DNA of 64,000 bases from NCBI GenBank assembly GCA_023634235.1, contig JAMKCF010000044.1, positions 248,001-312,000 on the forward strand, read 5' to 3'. The first letter of the stretch is position 1, and each line of letters begins with the position of its first letter. The translations under genes and the position numbers were made by a program. The notes beneath the pieces were generated by a model. It was not told the origin of the DNA. It saw only the letters and a program-made list of their open reading frames with translations, and made no database searches. Below are positions 19,784-30,233 of the stretch, in pieces. The stretch comes from Pisaster brevispinus. Its lineage: Eukaryota; Echinodermata; Asteroidea; Forcipulatida; Asteriidae.

Positions 19784-20041
19784 TCAACAATGGAAAATAA
19801 CCCTGTATGTTTGCTGCCACCTAGAGTTCCAGTGATGGAAACTAGAGATAAACCTTCCCTTTATAATTCTATTGGTGTTTGGCAGATTACCTTCATTCCC
19901 ACTTGATGGTGTCTGACATCCACAAAACATTCTCAAGAAAAGTGCAAATAACAAGTTAATGTCTGCTAACGTTTCCTGCCTATGTAAACTTTGCAAATCA
20001 AATTTGGAAGTTCTATAGGTCAGTTTTCTTGTGCAAGGCAT
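19784..20041. other. Duplicated intronic block, minus-strand coding unlikely in copy A
   Basis: Counterpart of the possible minus-strand exon at 40829-41031. In this copy the corresponding minus frame has a stop (GAATTATAAAGG), and the ORF seen lies in a different frame. Included as paralogous sequence only. Confidence 0.4.
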
Positions 20042-20521
20042 TACTTGGAAACAACCAAAATGTTTAGTTTACTCTTGATCATAAAAATTTGTTTAAAAAA
20101 ACTTTTTTTATTGTGGTGTATTTCTGAGAATCTTCTTTTGTTTTTCTACATTTTAAAGACTGATGATTTAGCCACCTTGTGCTACGATCGTTAATGTGAG
20201 AAATTATATTTATCCTGTAAAATGGGCCTTTCATTTGCTCAGGGTAATATTGTCATATTAATTAAAATAACCCAGTGTGTAGTTATAAAGTGTAGTTTTC
20301 AAGGTTGAGCATAGTTTTAGGGTAAGCATCTGTATAAGAGATTGAACCTTTAGCCTAATTTCATAAAGCCTGTTAGCACACAAAAAATGCTATCTGCAGT
20401 ATAAAAATGCTGAGTAGACTCAAGTTATGACCCGCCAAAACGTCATGACGACTGGTATCTAACTTATATTGTACTTATCATCACTGTGATATTCTCTTTC
20501 TTTTTTTTCGTCTACATAAAG

Positions 20522-20723
20522 GTTGTAATTAAAGATAACGCTGACATCAGAGACTGGAATCATCCAATCACCGAACAACGCTTCCAGCACCCGTTATAAA
20601 ACAACTCCCTTCTGTGCTTTCAACAATCATTGTCAAACTGACGTCCCATGGCAGTACGTGATGCTTTCCTTTACTCAACTCAAACTTGAATCCGATCTGC
20701 AATGCACAAAGGACTTCATTGAG
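20522..20723 (+). pseudogene. CUB domain N-terminal half exon N2
   Basis: After TTTTCGTCTACATAAAG the sequence reads CN, loses one base, then KITLTSETGIIQSPNNASST, RYKTTPFCAFNNHCQTDVPW, QYVMLSFTQLKLESDLQC and TKDFIE/GTAACA. This is a nearly complete CUB first half, with both cysteines and the hydrophobic pattern. Phase 1 in, phase 0 out, so it could join a CUB second-half exon, but the next exon downstream is the terminal exon. Copy B has deleted it cleanly (junction near 42293). Confidence 0.75.
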
Positions 20724-21453
20724 GTAACAACAGGGTTTTACCGTTAATTTGTCTCCAACTGATTTAACTGCTGAAAAAATGTCTTTGGATTTCAATTATA
20801 AGATAGAATCAGAAGCGCACTGTATTTGTTAATCTTGTTGGTGAAGGCATGGGATCAAAACTACAACTGCTTTCCCACAGAATGTCTGTAGCCAGCCTCT
20901 GTCTTTTACACGGATGTTTGCAAGGTAAACGTGCTACCTGTGTGTCCTACCTGGTTCCTCCTATCAGGATGTTTGAGTGTTAAACCAGGCTTTCTGCTTG
21001 TTAATCTTGCTTGGCTGAGATGTAGAACAAAAAGCAATCCAACAGCTTTATTCCATGTACATCTCTTTGGAACTCCTTACCTGTTAAATCAACATTTCTC
21101 TCCATCCTACAATCTAAACTGATTTCAGACGCAAATCCTCCTTTAGCTCCCTGAGTTATTCTCATATTGAATGTTTTTTGTCTTGTACGTAACCCCCAAA
21201 ACCAAGAGTTACTTTTAGCCTTGTTTTGGGCAAACGTGCTTTAAAGTTCTAAAAAAAACACAAGGTCGTAACTTGACAGGTCAAAAGGTCATATCTAACA
21301 CGCTATAGCAAGCACACATTTTGCTCCACGCGATAAGGTCATATCTCTTTTAATTGTTTTTTGCTTTCACTTATTGCACCACCAACAAAAATTTCTATTG
21401 CAACCTGGCTCCACTGACATAGTAAAATCTTTTCTTTTTTTGTGTGTGTTCAG

Positions 21454-21566
21454 ATTCAGGACGTGATACCCAAGAAGCGTCTGTCTTCTGTGGGGATGCA
21501 AATACTTTCACTTGGATCACCGAGGGGAGTGAAGTCATCGCAAAATTCCAAACAGACGATGAGTAG
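21454..21566 (+). pseudogene. Terminal exon of CUB gene (copy A), altered C-terminus
   Basis: Acceptor GTGTGTTCAG in phase 1. Encodes SGRDTQEASVFCGDANTFTW, ITEGSEVIAKFQTDDE and TAG. Relative to copy B it carries compensating indels before VFCGDANTFTW and terminates about 18 residues earlier. Paralogous 3'UTR sequence follows to about 22440. Confidence 0.6.
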
Positions 21567-22540
21567 TGCTTCCAAGATTGCAGAGAGCTCGAGAAAAAGA
21601 GACAATTTCCTTTAAAGTGTTGGACATCAGAGTGGTTGGACGGCGGCTTTTTCCATGTATGAACTGAATTATGGCTATCAGTACAAAATTACTACTAGTA
21701 CAGGTAGTGGTCAGTCTACATGTCTTTATTTTTGGTATAGTTTATTATCTGCTTGTTGTCCGACCAGGTTCATATTGTAATATTAATAGGAATAATAATG
21801 ATGTAGATTACTTGAAATGGAATGCATGGGGGTGTTGACTGCGGTTTGGCTGGTGGGATTTGACTTGGAGGCATAGGTTTGTGAGTTTGTTGTGTGAATG
21901 ATGATGATTAGTGGGCCCTGTGTGTTAGGTAACTTATGCCTTCTTGCCCATCCAGTGTCATGCTATATATTCTATGTTCTCCGATCACGCACTCATGCAT
22001 TTGCTTTCTTTGAGATAATAGTTATTTGGTAGAGACTGAATATCTAGGAGTTGCCTTCATTTTTATTGACATTTTATCGACATACTTGCATTGTATAAGA
22101 CAATTAAATGTACATGTATGTGTTTTATTGACCGCCTGCACAACTCTCAACAGTTTGTGCAGGTGTTTACAGAGAGACTAAATCCCAGCCAGATCCACAG
22201 TCAACATCCAAAAGCTGGATACACCTGTGTAGGACGTCACTTTAATCTTTCTAATCACTCCATTTCTCTCATGATTTTACAGGGCTTTGAGGCACTAGGA
22301 AACCACAAGATTGTTCGTCTGAGTAGGGAGAAGCTATGGATAAGGCGTCTCCAGACCATTCAACCCCATGGTCTAAACATCCAAGAAGGAAATGTCTAAT
22401 AACCTTTTGTCTTTGCCTTCTTCTTTTTACCACAGATAAGACCCCTCTAGTCTGCCTCATTCACTAATCATTTACTTTTCGTTTCCCTCTTCCCATCATT
22501 TTTTTTTTTTACTTCTTGAGGCTTTGCATGATGAGGTATC
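21567..22540 (+). other. 3'UTR-like duplicated sequence
   Basis: Non-coding region after the terminal exon, closely matched by 42962-43720 (for example GAAATGGAATGCATGGGGGT and AGTGGGCCCTGTGTGTTAGG). Short ORFs such as 22091-22399 are not conserved in frame in the other copy. Confidence 0.6.
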
Positions 22541-22541
22541 A

Positions 22542-23309
22542 ATGTATATTCAGTTTGCATTAACACCGTATGTATATATACTAGCTATGTAGATTTGTTC
22601 TAATGAACTAGGTCTTGCTTTTTTAACCTTTTTTATTCTACTGCCGCAGAGTAGATTTGGAAATCGGGAGACTACTTCGGGAGACTACTTAGTTCTGAAA
22701 AGAACTGTCCAGCTTATTAGCTACTACCTGGGCGGAGGGTAGGAAATCGGCCGGGACTACTACTTTGGCTTCATAGTGAATCGAATCGAGGGGACTTCTC
22801 AGTATTAACTTCATTGCCGCGGAGTGAGTTCTTATTTGGTCTCAACATTTAGACTAGCTTGCTCTAGTCATCGTCTCCGGACAATGACTAGAGCAAGCTA
22901 GTCGGTTTTGACTAGCTTGCTCCAGTCATCGTCTCCTAATGATGAGACGATGATTAGAGCAAGCTATGCTCTAGACATCGTCTCCTGACGATGACTAGAG
23001 CAAGCTAGTCGAAACGTTGAGACCAATTAAGAACTCACTCCGTGGCAGTGAAGTTAATAACGAGAAGTCCTCTCGATCCTATCCACTATTAAGCTAAAGT
23101 AGTAGTCCCGGCCGATTTCCTACCCTCCGCCCAGGTAGTAGCTAATAAGCTGGACAGTTCTTTTCAGAACTAAGTAGTCTCCCGATTTCCAAATCTACTC
23201 TGCGGCAGTAGAATAAAAATAAAATAAAAAGCAAGACCTAGTTCTGTAAGAACAAATCTACATAGCTAGTAGATATACACACGGTGATTACCGCAAACCG
23301 AATATACAT
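22542..23309. mobile_element. Foldback element, about 0.77 kb (copy A)
   Basis: A large palindrome with arms of roughly 300-380 bp. Left landmarks TTCTACTGCCGCAGAGTAGA, CCTGGGCGGAGGGTAGGAAA and GAGTGAGTTCTTATTTGGTC recur inverted on the right. The centre (22855-23020) holds several smaller inverted repeats of GACTAGCTTGCTC(T/C)AGTCATCG. No ORF. Related to 43725-44755, 54762-55052 and 58858-58930. Might be a terminal piece of a larger retroelement. Confidence 0.85.
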
Positions 23310-23583
23310 CATTTATTTTGTCTTTTATATTCGTTCCTCTTGTGGTCAAACCAGTCCCTCCCCCACCCCACCCCCTTTTGTTACCCTCCTTTTTGTTCAT
23401 CCTCCTGCTTTCTCTGTGTGCTTTCATCTCTAACGTCTATCTCCACTCCACTTTTTATGTTTGTAGTCTTGTCATTTAGCCTTCAAGAAAGACTCTGCTA
23501 GGGTCGAAACGTCAGGCCACTATCTATTTTTGTGTGTGTTGTAGTTTTTCCATGATTTTTTTAGCCAATTTGTAATAAGTTTT

Positions 23584-24090
23584 TTGGTGAGAATGTTTTA
23601 TTCATGCATATTTGTGTTTAGAAGAACTGATTTAATGTCTGGTCATATTGTGTCATATTGGTCATATTGTATCATAAGGTGTAAATCAATGAAAATCAAG
23701 GTTGATATTTTTGACAATTTGCTTGATTCAGCCATGGTTTCTTATTTTCCCTTGAAAAGCTACAAGAGCCATGTTAATGACAAGCCTTGGCTTACACCTC
23801 ACATAAATGTTTGTGACCATCAAATTATGTTGGGTAATAGTTATTATTGGTATGACTCTGCTCTTTCATCCCTTGGCCTTGACTCTCTGGCTGGTAGTAG
23901 AGAGGCACACTGCAGGCGTTTTGCTAATGAACTTGCTAATAACCCTCACACTGAAGACCTCCTTCCCCCTACCAGGCATGAGAGTCATGGTCGAAACCTC
24001 CGAAATAGTCATGTTTCAACCATCCCCACCAGATCCAGTCGTTTTAAAAATAGCCATGTTCCTTATTTTATAGGTTTAATTCATTCTTAA
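23584..24090 (+). mobile_element. Internally deleted LINE ORF
   Basis: The 168-codon ORF joins FPLKSYKSHVNDKPWLTPHI, from the linker between endonuclease and reverse transcriptase, to LDSLAGSREAHCRRFANELA and NNPHTEDLLPPTRHESHGRN, the C-terminal tail that follows the reverse transcriptase in a common marine-animal LINE group. The catalytic domain in between is missing. A 3'UTR ending TTGACCTTCAAGTCACGAAA and TTTTAATAAATCTTAAA reaches about 24405. Non-autonomous. Confidence 0.68.
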
Positions 24091-24409
24091 TTATTTCTCC
24101 ATTTTATTGTGTGTGGTGGTCTGAGTGAGGTTCTTATTTAATTTTATGTTTTATTGAAACATTTATGTCCCTGTTAATTATTCCATTTCCCTTTTAAACT
24201 CCAGTGAGGTGTTTCTTTTGTTTATGTGGTTCTGTTTTTGTTTTAAAGGCGAGTGTGCAATCTGTTTTTCTTATCTATTTTTTGCTATTTAGGTGTCCTT
24301 AAAAAAAAGTATGTCTTATCGATTTTTTACTATTGTAATGACTCTGTAATTTGACCTTCAAGTCACGAAATTTGTCAATTTTAATAAATCTTAAAATCTT
24401 AATCATATA

Positions 24410-25130
24410 TAAATGTCATTTTTCATAAATCCTTTCTAGGTCGCACTTGTTTGTTTTTATGGACCACTCGGGTCGCGTGGTCGTAAAGTAGGGAACCCAA
24501 GTGCGTCCTCAATTTTCAATTATCTCCTCCAACTTGGTTGTTAGAATATTTATAGTGAAAAGTTAAGTGTGAAGTCTCGACCTTTAGGCTCATTCTCTTT
24601 TTCATTTTAGCTTTAAGCAAAAGAGATCAAGAGCACATTTATTTTCTCTTGTTATTTTTTCTTTATTTTGTACGAAGCATGACTCTGGCCATGCTCCAAA
24701 TGCATTTCAGTAGGGAGGGATAGGGTCATAGAGCTATTTGTGAGTATCTGTATCAAATCATAACTTTATTCCAGAAATAATTTTTAAATAGAAGGCCGGC
24801 CTCCTTCCCTTGTCTCTACATTAACTGTTAATTAAGTGAGGAAAGTCCTCATAAATTCCTTCATCCCTGCCAATTGCTTTGTTTTGCTTTATTAATTGAC
24901 TTTATATTTATAATATTGTATTTTGTTATGTTCCCTTTGGGGGAGAATTACAAGATGAGCGAGTACCTGCATTTCTGTTTCCATTTTGGAGTAATTTGTT
25001 TGTCTCTGAGTTTAGCGGGTAGTCCGCTCCCCTTCTGGCAGATAGGGATGAGCTCTTACAATACGTTGAGCCACTTTTTATAGCTCTTACATCCTTTTAA
25101 TAATACTTTTGCAAAAAAGTATATAGTCCC
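24410..25130. other. Intergenic, no gene recognised
   Basis: AT-rich. TAAATAGAAGGCCGGCCTCC near 24786 resembles TAAATAGAGGTCCAGCCTCC near 45281, so another dispersed repeat passes through both places. No exon seen. Confidence 0.45.
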
Positions 25131-25139
25131 TGCATAAAT

Positions 25140-26100
25140 AGGCAAAGAGTAAAAATGGCATCTGAAAAACTGTGGTTAGGCCTAATTAACCACTAATTAG
25201 TGAGCCAAATTAGCCAGCTTCTGTTCATAATGAAGAGTACAAATTCTTTTCAGAAAGGTAGTTGACTCAAAAGCACAGGCATTATAAATGGAAATGGTGT
25301 CTGTATATAGTTGTGGCTATTTTTGAGCTGCCTTATTTGGTTCACTAATTAGTGGTTAAATACAGTTTTACAGAAGCTATTTTCCATCTATAGCAGGTAC
25401 AATGCACATGCGGTTGAGTAAAACTACCTTTAAAAAAAAATTGTATCCTTCATTATCAGTATAAAAAAAATAAGCCCAGGTTCTTGAAGACTGTTATAAC
25501 CTGGGCACACCACTTTTTTGAAGTAGCTTAATTGGTCCAGTAATCAGTGGTTAATTAAGTACAGTTATACAGACGCCATTCTCCATCTATAACACGCAAA
25601 ATGGCCCATGCACTTTAATTAGTCAACTGCCTCTTTGAACTGCTGGTTCAATCTGAGTTCGATCGGAGACGAACAATATTTAAACTGCTCAAAATGCTCT
25701 GACATAAATTCTGACTAAGACAAATGGGTATTCTGAAGCAGCCGGTTCAATCTCATTAAACGAGTGTTACACTGGGCACCAAATTTTGGAGTTGGTTAAT
25801 ATTTGGGTCCACTAATCGGCTGTTAATTAACCACATCTACGCAGATGTCATTTGCGTCTCACGTACATTTGCCTTATGCGGTTGAGTAATAACTACCTCT
25901 AAGAATGTACTCTTCGTTATTAGTAAAAGTGTAAGTTTAAGCCCAGAATCTTGAAAACTGTCAAACTGAACATACCAAATTTTTGAGCTGGCAAATTTGG
26001 TCCATTGATTAGTGGTTAGTAAAACAGTTACATACGCCATTTTCCATCCATAACACGCACAATTACATAACGCGGTTGAGTAAACTACTTTTCTTTTCGA
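25140..26100. repeat. Cluster of CACTAATTAGTGG inverted/tandem repeats
   Basis: At least four modules share CTAAT(T/C)AGTGGTTAA, GCCATT(T/C)TCCATC and TGCGGTTGAGTAA. The block near 25175-25260 (AAGAGTACAAATTC, GGTAGTTGACTC) is inverted relative to the block near 25400-25470, giving a foldback MITE structure. A reverse fragment is at 46850-46990. Confidence 0.7.
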
Positions 26101-26788
26101 TATTTGATAGTTTATTGAACACATACACAATTGGATGCGTTCATACAAAAATAATTAAAAGGTACGACAAGTGTTTAAAAGAAAAATATTAATTGTTGGG
26201 AAAAAAATATTGATGTTAATATTAAATTTATTATTATTATTCCAACGAAAAACTAGAAAAAGGAAAACAACTTTTTGATAAGTTCAGAAGTCCCCATCAT
26301 GGCAATAGTGAAAAAGAAACCCGCTCTGAGACTATCATTGCAAGAGTAGTTGAATTTGGACACTTCCAATTGAATTTGTTAATTTAATTAACGTTAAGGT
26401 TGTCGATTACAAATTTAAGATTGACAACATATTTTCATCTGCATAAAAACTATTATTAGTTCTTGAATGACGAAAGTGGTTAAATTTGTCTTTGTGTAAA
26501 CGTATGCAGTTTTCAGATTACGATAACATGCATATTATTTTACTTTTACTTATTTAATCTTAATTACTGAATTCAGAAAAGTTGCAAGATCAATGATGAC
26601 TAGTTTCTCAAATGTTTGAAGTAACCCCCCCCCCCTTCATTTGCACTTACTTTGATGACGTTGCTGACGTCGCATTCTAGTGACGTAATTTTTACTCGTC
26701 ATGTTGATTATTTTATTGTACAGCGCCCTCACAGCGTTTGGAATTTTCGCGGGGTTTCTCCAGCATTATTTTGCTTTACGAAGACAAG
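26100..26788. other. AT-rich upstream region of the signal-peptide exon
   Basis: No coding exon. TGACGTAA (CRE-like) is at about 26680, and a GC-richer stretch (CGCGGGGTTTC) lies within 50 bp of the ATG at 26789. A promoter here is possible but rests on position alone. Confidence 0.3.
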
Positions 26789-26898
26789 ATGACACCTCGG
26801 GTTTCTGGCTACGTTTTTGCTGTTGTTGTTCTTCTTCATTTTGAATGCAGCCTTCGAATGATTGAAGATGTAGGCACTGCATGTGTGCGAATGTTCAG
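26789..26898 (+). CDS. Orphan first exon coding a signal peptide
   Basis: ATG after AAGACAAG starts MTPRVSGYVFAVVVLLHFEC, a short n-region plus hydrophobic core (YVFAVVVLLHF), then SLRMIEDVGTACVRMF and a split codon at CAG/GTAAAT, an excellent donor in phase 2. Secretion is the likely fate. The CUB half-exons downstream need phase 1, so a direct splice to them does not fit. No partner exon is identified; the tandem array follows. Either a true 5' exon whose gene has been displaced by repeats, or an orphan. Confidence 0.5.
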
Positions 26899-28952
26899 GT
26901 AAATATCACTTTATTCTACTCTTATTCTACGGTTTATCATGTTCGTTTGTGCAGTTAGGTTTGTTTCTCTACGATCATTACAACTTTTGGGAGAAAACAA
27001 ACACTAAACAGTGACGGCAGCAACGTTTGTCAGTGAAGACAGTGGCGAGAATGCTAATAATATTAGTCAAGTCGGGAGCACTCATTCTGGTTTAGTCTGG
27101 TTTGGAAATTATGTCTGCAGCACGGAATAATATAACTTCATTCATCTCTATCATCATCTATGAATTCCAGTTCTCAGAGACATTTTGTGAACTAAATCAA
27201 CAGTTCAGTTTTCGGTAGGTTTCTTCTGATCGCTGACTCTGCTCTGGTCAGTCCCTCCTGCTACCAATTGCCAACTTGCCGCTTGTGTGCACATACCATT
27301 CTACATTGACTTGCCACAGTCCTAAAGAAAAAGTTATACTTACAAAATCTGTGTCTGCAGTTTCTTCCCAGAACATATTTATTTCCAAACTTTTTATATG
27401 TGTTCTTCTGAATTGTCTTTGTCCAGTCATGCCTATTGGCACAGCTATTTCTTCATGAGTTTGTGCTGTGTGTGTCGCCTCTACATCCCATGGCCCATGA
27501 AAAGGTACAATTGAGTATTATAAAAGGTATAACACTTCCTAACTTAAGTCTTGACGCTTGTTGAACCCTATCAATATTTGAAGTTTATTGATAATTTCCT
27601 TGATTGCACCTGAGAAAATTCAGGCTTTTTGAGTTTTTGCCATTCACTTATAGTTTGGAGACTTTCAGATCATAACATATGCAGGCGATGCAGGCTAATG
27701 GAACCACATTTAAAGTGTCCTTTTGTGTTGTTCTGATAACAAGCCCAGTCTGTTCTGTGAGGTCTGCATCACTGGACCGCTAGGCCACAACACTCCACTA
27801 ATTATTGTAGATCAGAACAAGAGATGAATGCATAGTCAGATTATGGGTCAGGCTCAATCCAGTTTGGATTTTGAGCAGCGAAGGCAAACTTATAATTTCA
27901 AAATCCGTTGGAGTTAAGTGACCAAGTGTAAAAAAAACTTGATTTGGTCAGACGTTGTCTCTGATCTCTGGTCAGTCCCTCCTGCTACCAATTGCCCACT
28001 TGCCACTTGTGTGTGCATAATACCATTCTATCTTGACTTGCTACAGTCCTAAAACCAAAAAGTTACACTTACAAAATCTGTGTCTGCAGTTTCTTCCCAG
28101 ATCTTAATTATTTCCAAACTTTTCATATGTGTTCTTTTGAATTGTCTGTCCAGTAGGCACAGCTATTTCTTCATGAGTTTGTGCTGTCTGTGTCGGCTCT
28201 TCATCCCATGGCTCATGAAAAGGTACGATTGAGTATTATCAAAGGTATAATACAGGATTAGTAGATCTGGTAGAAGAGAGAGTTTGTGACCTAAATCAAC
28301 AGTTCAGTTTTCAGGAGGTTTCTTCTTCCCCATATTTTTTTCTGACGGTAGTCAGCTTGAAAAGCCCTATGGAATTTGCCCCTTGTTCCAGGGCTTGAAT
28401 TTGTTGGTGAAATCCAGAAGAATGCAGGGCTTGCATGTTGCTTAAAATATGCACTAGACAAGAATTTTTATGACAAGACCAGAAATAAAGAGAGAAATCC
28501 ATTATCTTCACAGTTTAACATGTAAACTGTTTTTATCTGAACAAGCACTGACACAAGAGTGATTTCATTTGTCTTATGGGGTGGGTAGTTCAATAACAGA
28601 GTTAGAAGATACTTAGCAGATTGACTCAAAGTTAACAGTGGATTTATATCTTTCTTCCTCAAGTTACTACTTAGTGATGTACATGTACTTTTTGTATAAT
28701 TTGCAACTGACAAATTTTTTAAGACATTCTGACTGGTCTAGTCATTAGTTTACTGGCCAGACTCTAAAATTACTGGCCTCGGGTCTGCGTTCCAACTCGA
28801 AATGATGGCCTTTCCTCCTGCAGGGTTTTGATGTTGCTTGCCACTTGTCAGAATATAGTGTGTGAGAGCTGAATTTAATTTCCGAATAGACACTTTCATC
28901 TGTGTCTAGCTGTTTGTTGGAGGTGAATTTGCCCCGCAATTTAGCTCATATA

Positions 28953-29638
28953 CAGTCGACTCCCGTTAATACGAGGTCCGCTGGACTGGCCCGTTTTCCT
29001 CGTATTATCCGAACCTCGTCTTAAACGCAGCGCACTATTTACACGTACAATAACATGTACTGTATACACACGTCGTCATAGTGCATGCACTACACACGTG
29101 TCTAGGCTAGAACGGAGCGGTTGGCTACAGTTCTTACGAGCATCCTGTACACGAAAATATTAATGATAAATGCAATTTTGTTGACTACGATCATAGAAAT
29201 TGAATATTTTGTATAACTCAAAATAAAAATCATAGCAAAGTCATGTCAAACTTGCCGTTCATGTGTCCATGATGTGACAGATTCGATACTGCGTAGGGCC
29301 TATGCTGAACGTTGTTTTCGCTGGTAGCCGCTAGGCGTGTAGGCGAAGTAGTATTTCAAGCATATGTTACCAGCGTAATGTTTCTGATTTTCGGATCGGA
29401 TGAAACCGTGTAGCCGGTCCGATCCGATAAATAGTTTGGCAACAAGCATGTAATTTCAGAAACTTATCTGGCTGAACGGTAAGCTTTTACGCAACAATAT
29501 TTTTCCGATCTCGCTTTAAAAGTACGAAAAACAATACATTTTGTCATCATGGGGCCGCAAAAATACCTCGTATTATCCGTGTTCTCGTATTAACCGGCGT
29601 CTCGTATCTTCCGAACTCAGATTAACGAGTATCGACTG
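28953..29638. mobile_element. pogo/Tigger-like non-autonomous DNA transposon
   Basis: Starts CAGTCGACTCCCGTTAATAC and ends with the complement of CAGTCGATACTCGTTAATCT, flanked by TA on both sides. Other units of the array keep the empty site CTCATATACATTGTC (for example 30990-31004), which proves a precise insertion with TA duplication. 686 bp, no transposase ORF. Confidence 0.9.
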
Positions 29639-30085
29639 TACATTGTCAAAGAACTGGTTTTGCCATCCTTAGAGAACTCTCCCTGTTTCTGCGGATAGTT
29701 TCCTGAAAATAAATCCATATTTTCATGTTCAGATAAAGAAATTTGAAAATCTCCCCAATTATTTTAGGTTTTCCCCCATGTTCTTCATATCGCCCAGATT
29801 ATTGTACAAAATTTCTTTGACTGCAAGATGAAAATGTTGCCAGCTTGACCTTAGAATGGTTGTTCGCGTATAAGATCTTCTCTTGAAATCGTACACTTCC
29901 TAACTTAATTCTTGACGCATGTTAAACCCTATCAATATTTGAAGTTTATTGATAATTGCCTTAATGAATCAAGTCTTATATCAGTGGGATCTTGTTTGAA
30001 TTCTTGATTGCACCTGAGAAAGTTCATATACCATTCTATCTTGACTTGCCACAGTCCTAAACAAAAAATGTACACTTGCAAAATC

Positions 30086-30233
30086 TATGTGTGCAGTTTC
30101 TTTCCAGAACTTAATTATTTCCAAACTTTTCATATGTGTTCTTTTGAATTGTCTTTGTCCAGTAGGCACAGCTATTTCTTCATGAGTTTGTGCTGTCTGT
30201 GTCAGCTCTTCATCCCACGGCTCATGAAAAGGT
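30086..30233 (-). other. Conserved exon-like block of the 1.7-kb array (representative copy)
   Basis: On the minus strand the block can be read PFHEPWDEELTQTAQTHEEI, AVPTGQRQFKRTHMKSLEII, KFWKETAHIDF and is followed in most units by GTAAGTGTAAC, a strong donor. The plus strand is also open (FFPELNYFQTFHMCSFE) between a CTGCAG acceptor-like site and AAAAG/GTACGA. Unit-to-unit changes include CCA/CCG/CCT at one minus-strand proline codon, and a 9-bp in-frame indel near 27427. The family is unknown to me. Copies near 27361, 28089, 31857, 32343, 33582, 35300 and 35796. Confidence 0.3.

Larger units (their letters stand above)
18250..23600 (+). repeat. Segmental duplication copy A (CUB-gene segment)
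   Basis: Paralogous to 40575-45125. Matching blocks are: 18250-19160 with 41108-42030, 19434-20000 with 40575-41080, 20205-20520 and 20922-21270 with 41970-42620, 21300-22440 with 42650-43700, the foldback elements, and 23330-23600 with 44780-45125. Block order differs (A: X-Y-Z-W; B: Y-X-Z-W), and a direct repeat (TTATCCTGTGAATTAAGCC / TTATCCTGTAAAATGGGCC at about 19092 and 20211) flanks Y in A. Confidence 0.9.

Noticed and set aside
22985..23014. A confirmed hammerhead ribozyme
   Set aside because: Core words are present, but an extra base and the absence of a clear third stem and cleavage site prevent a call. Listed as a finding only.
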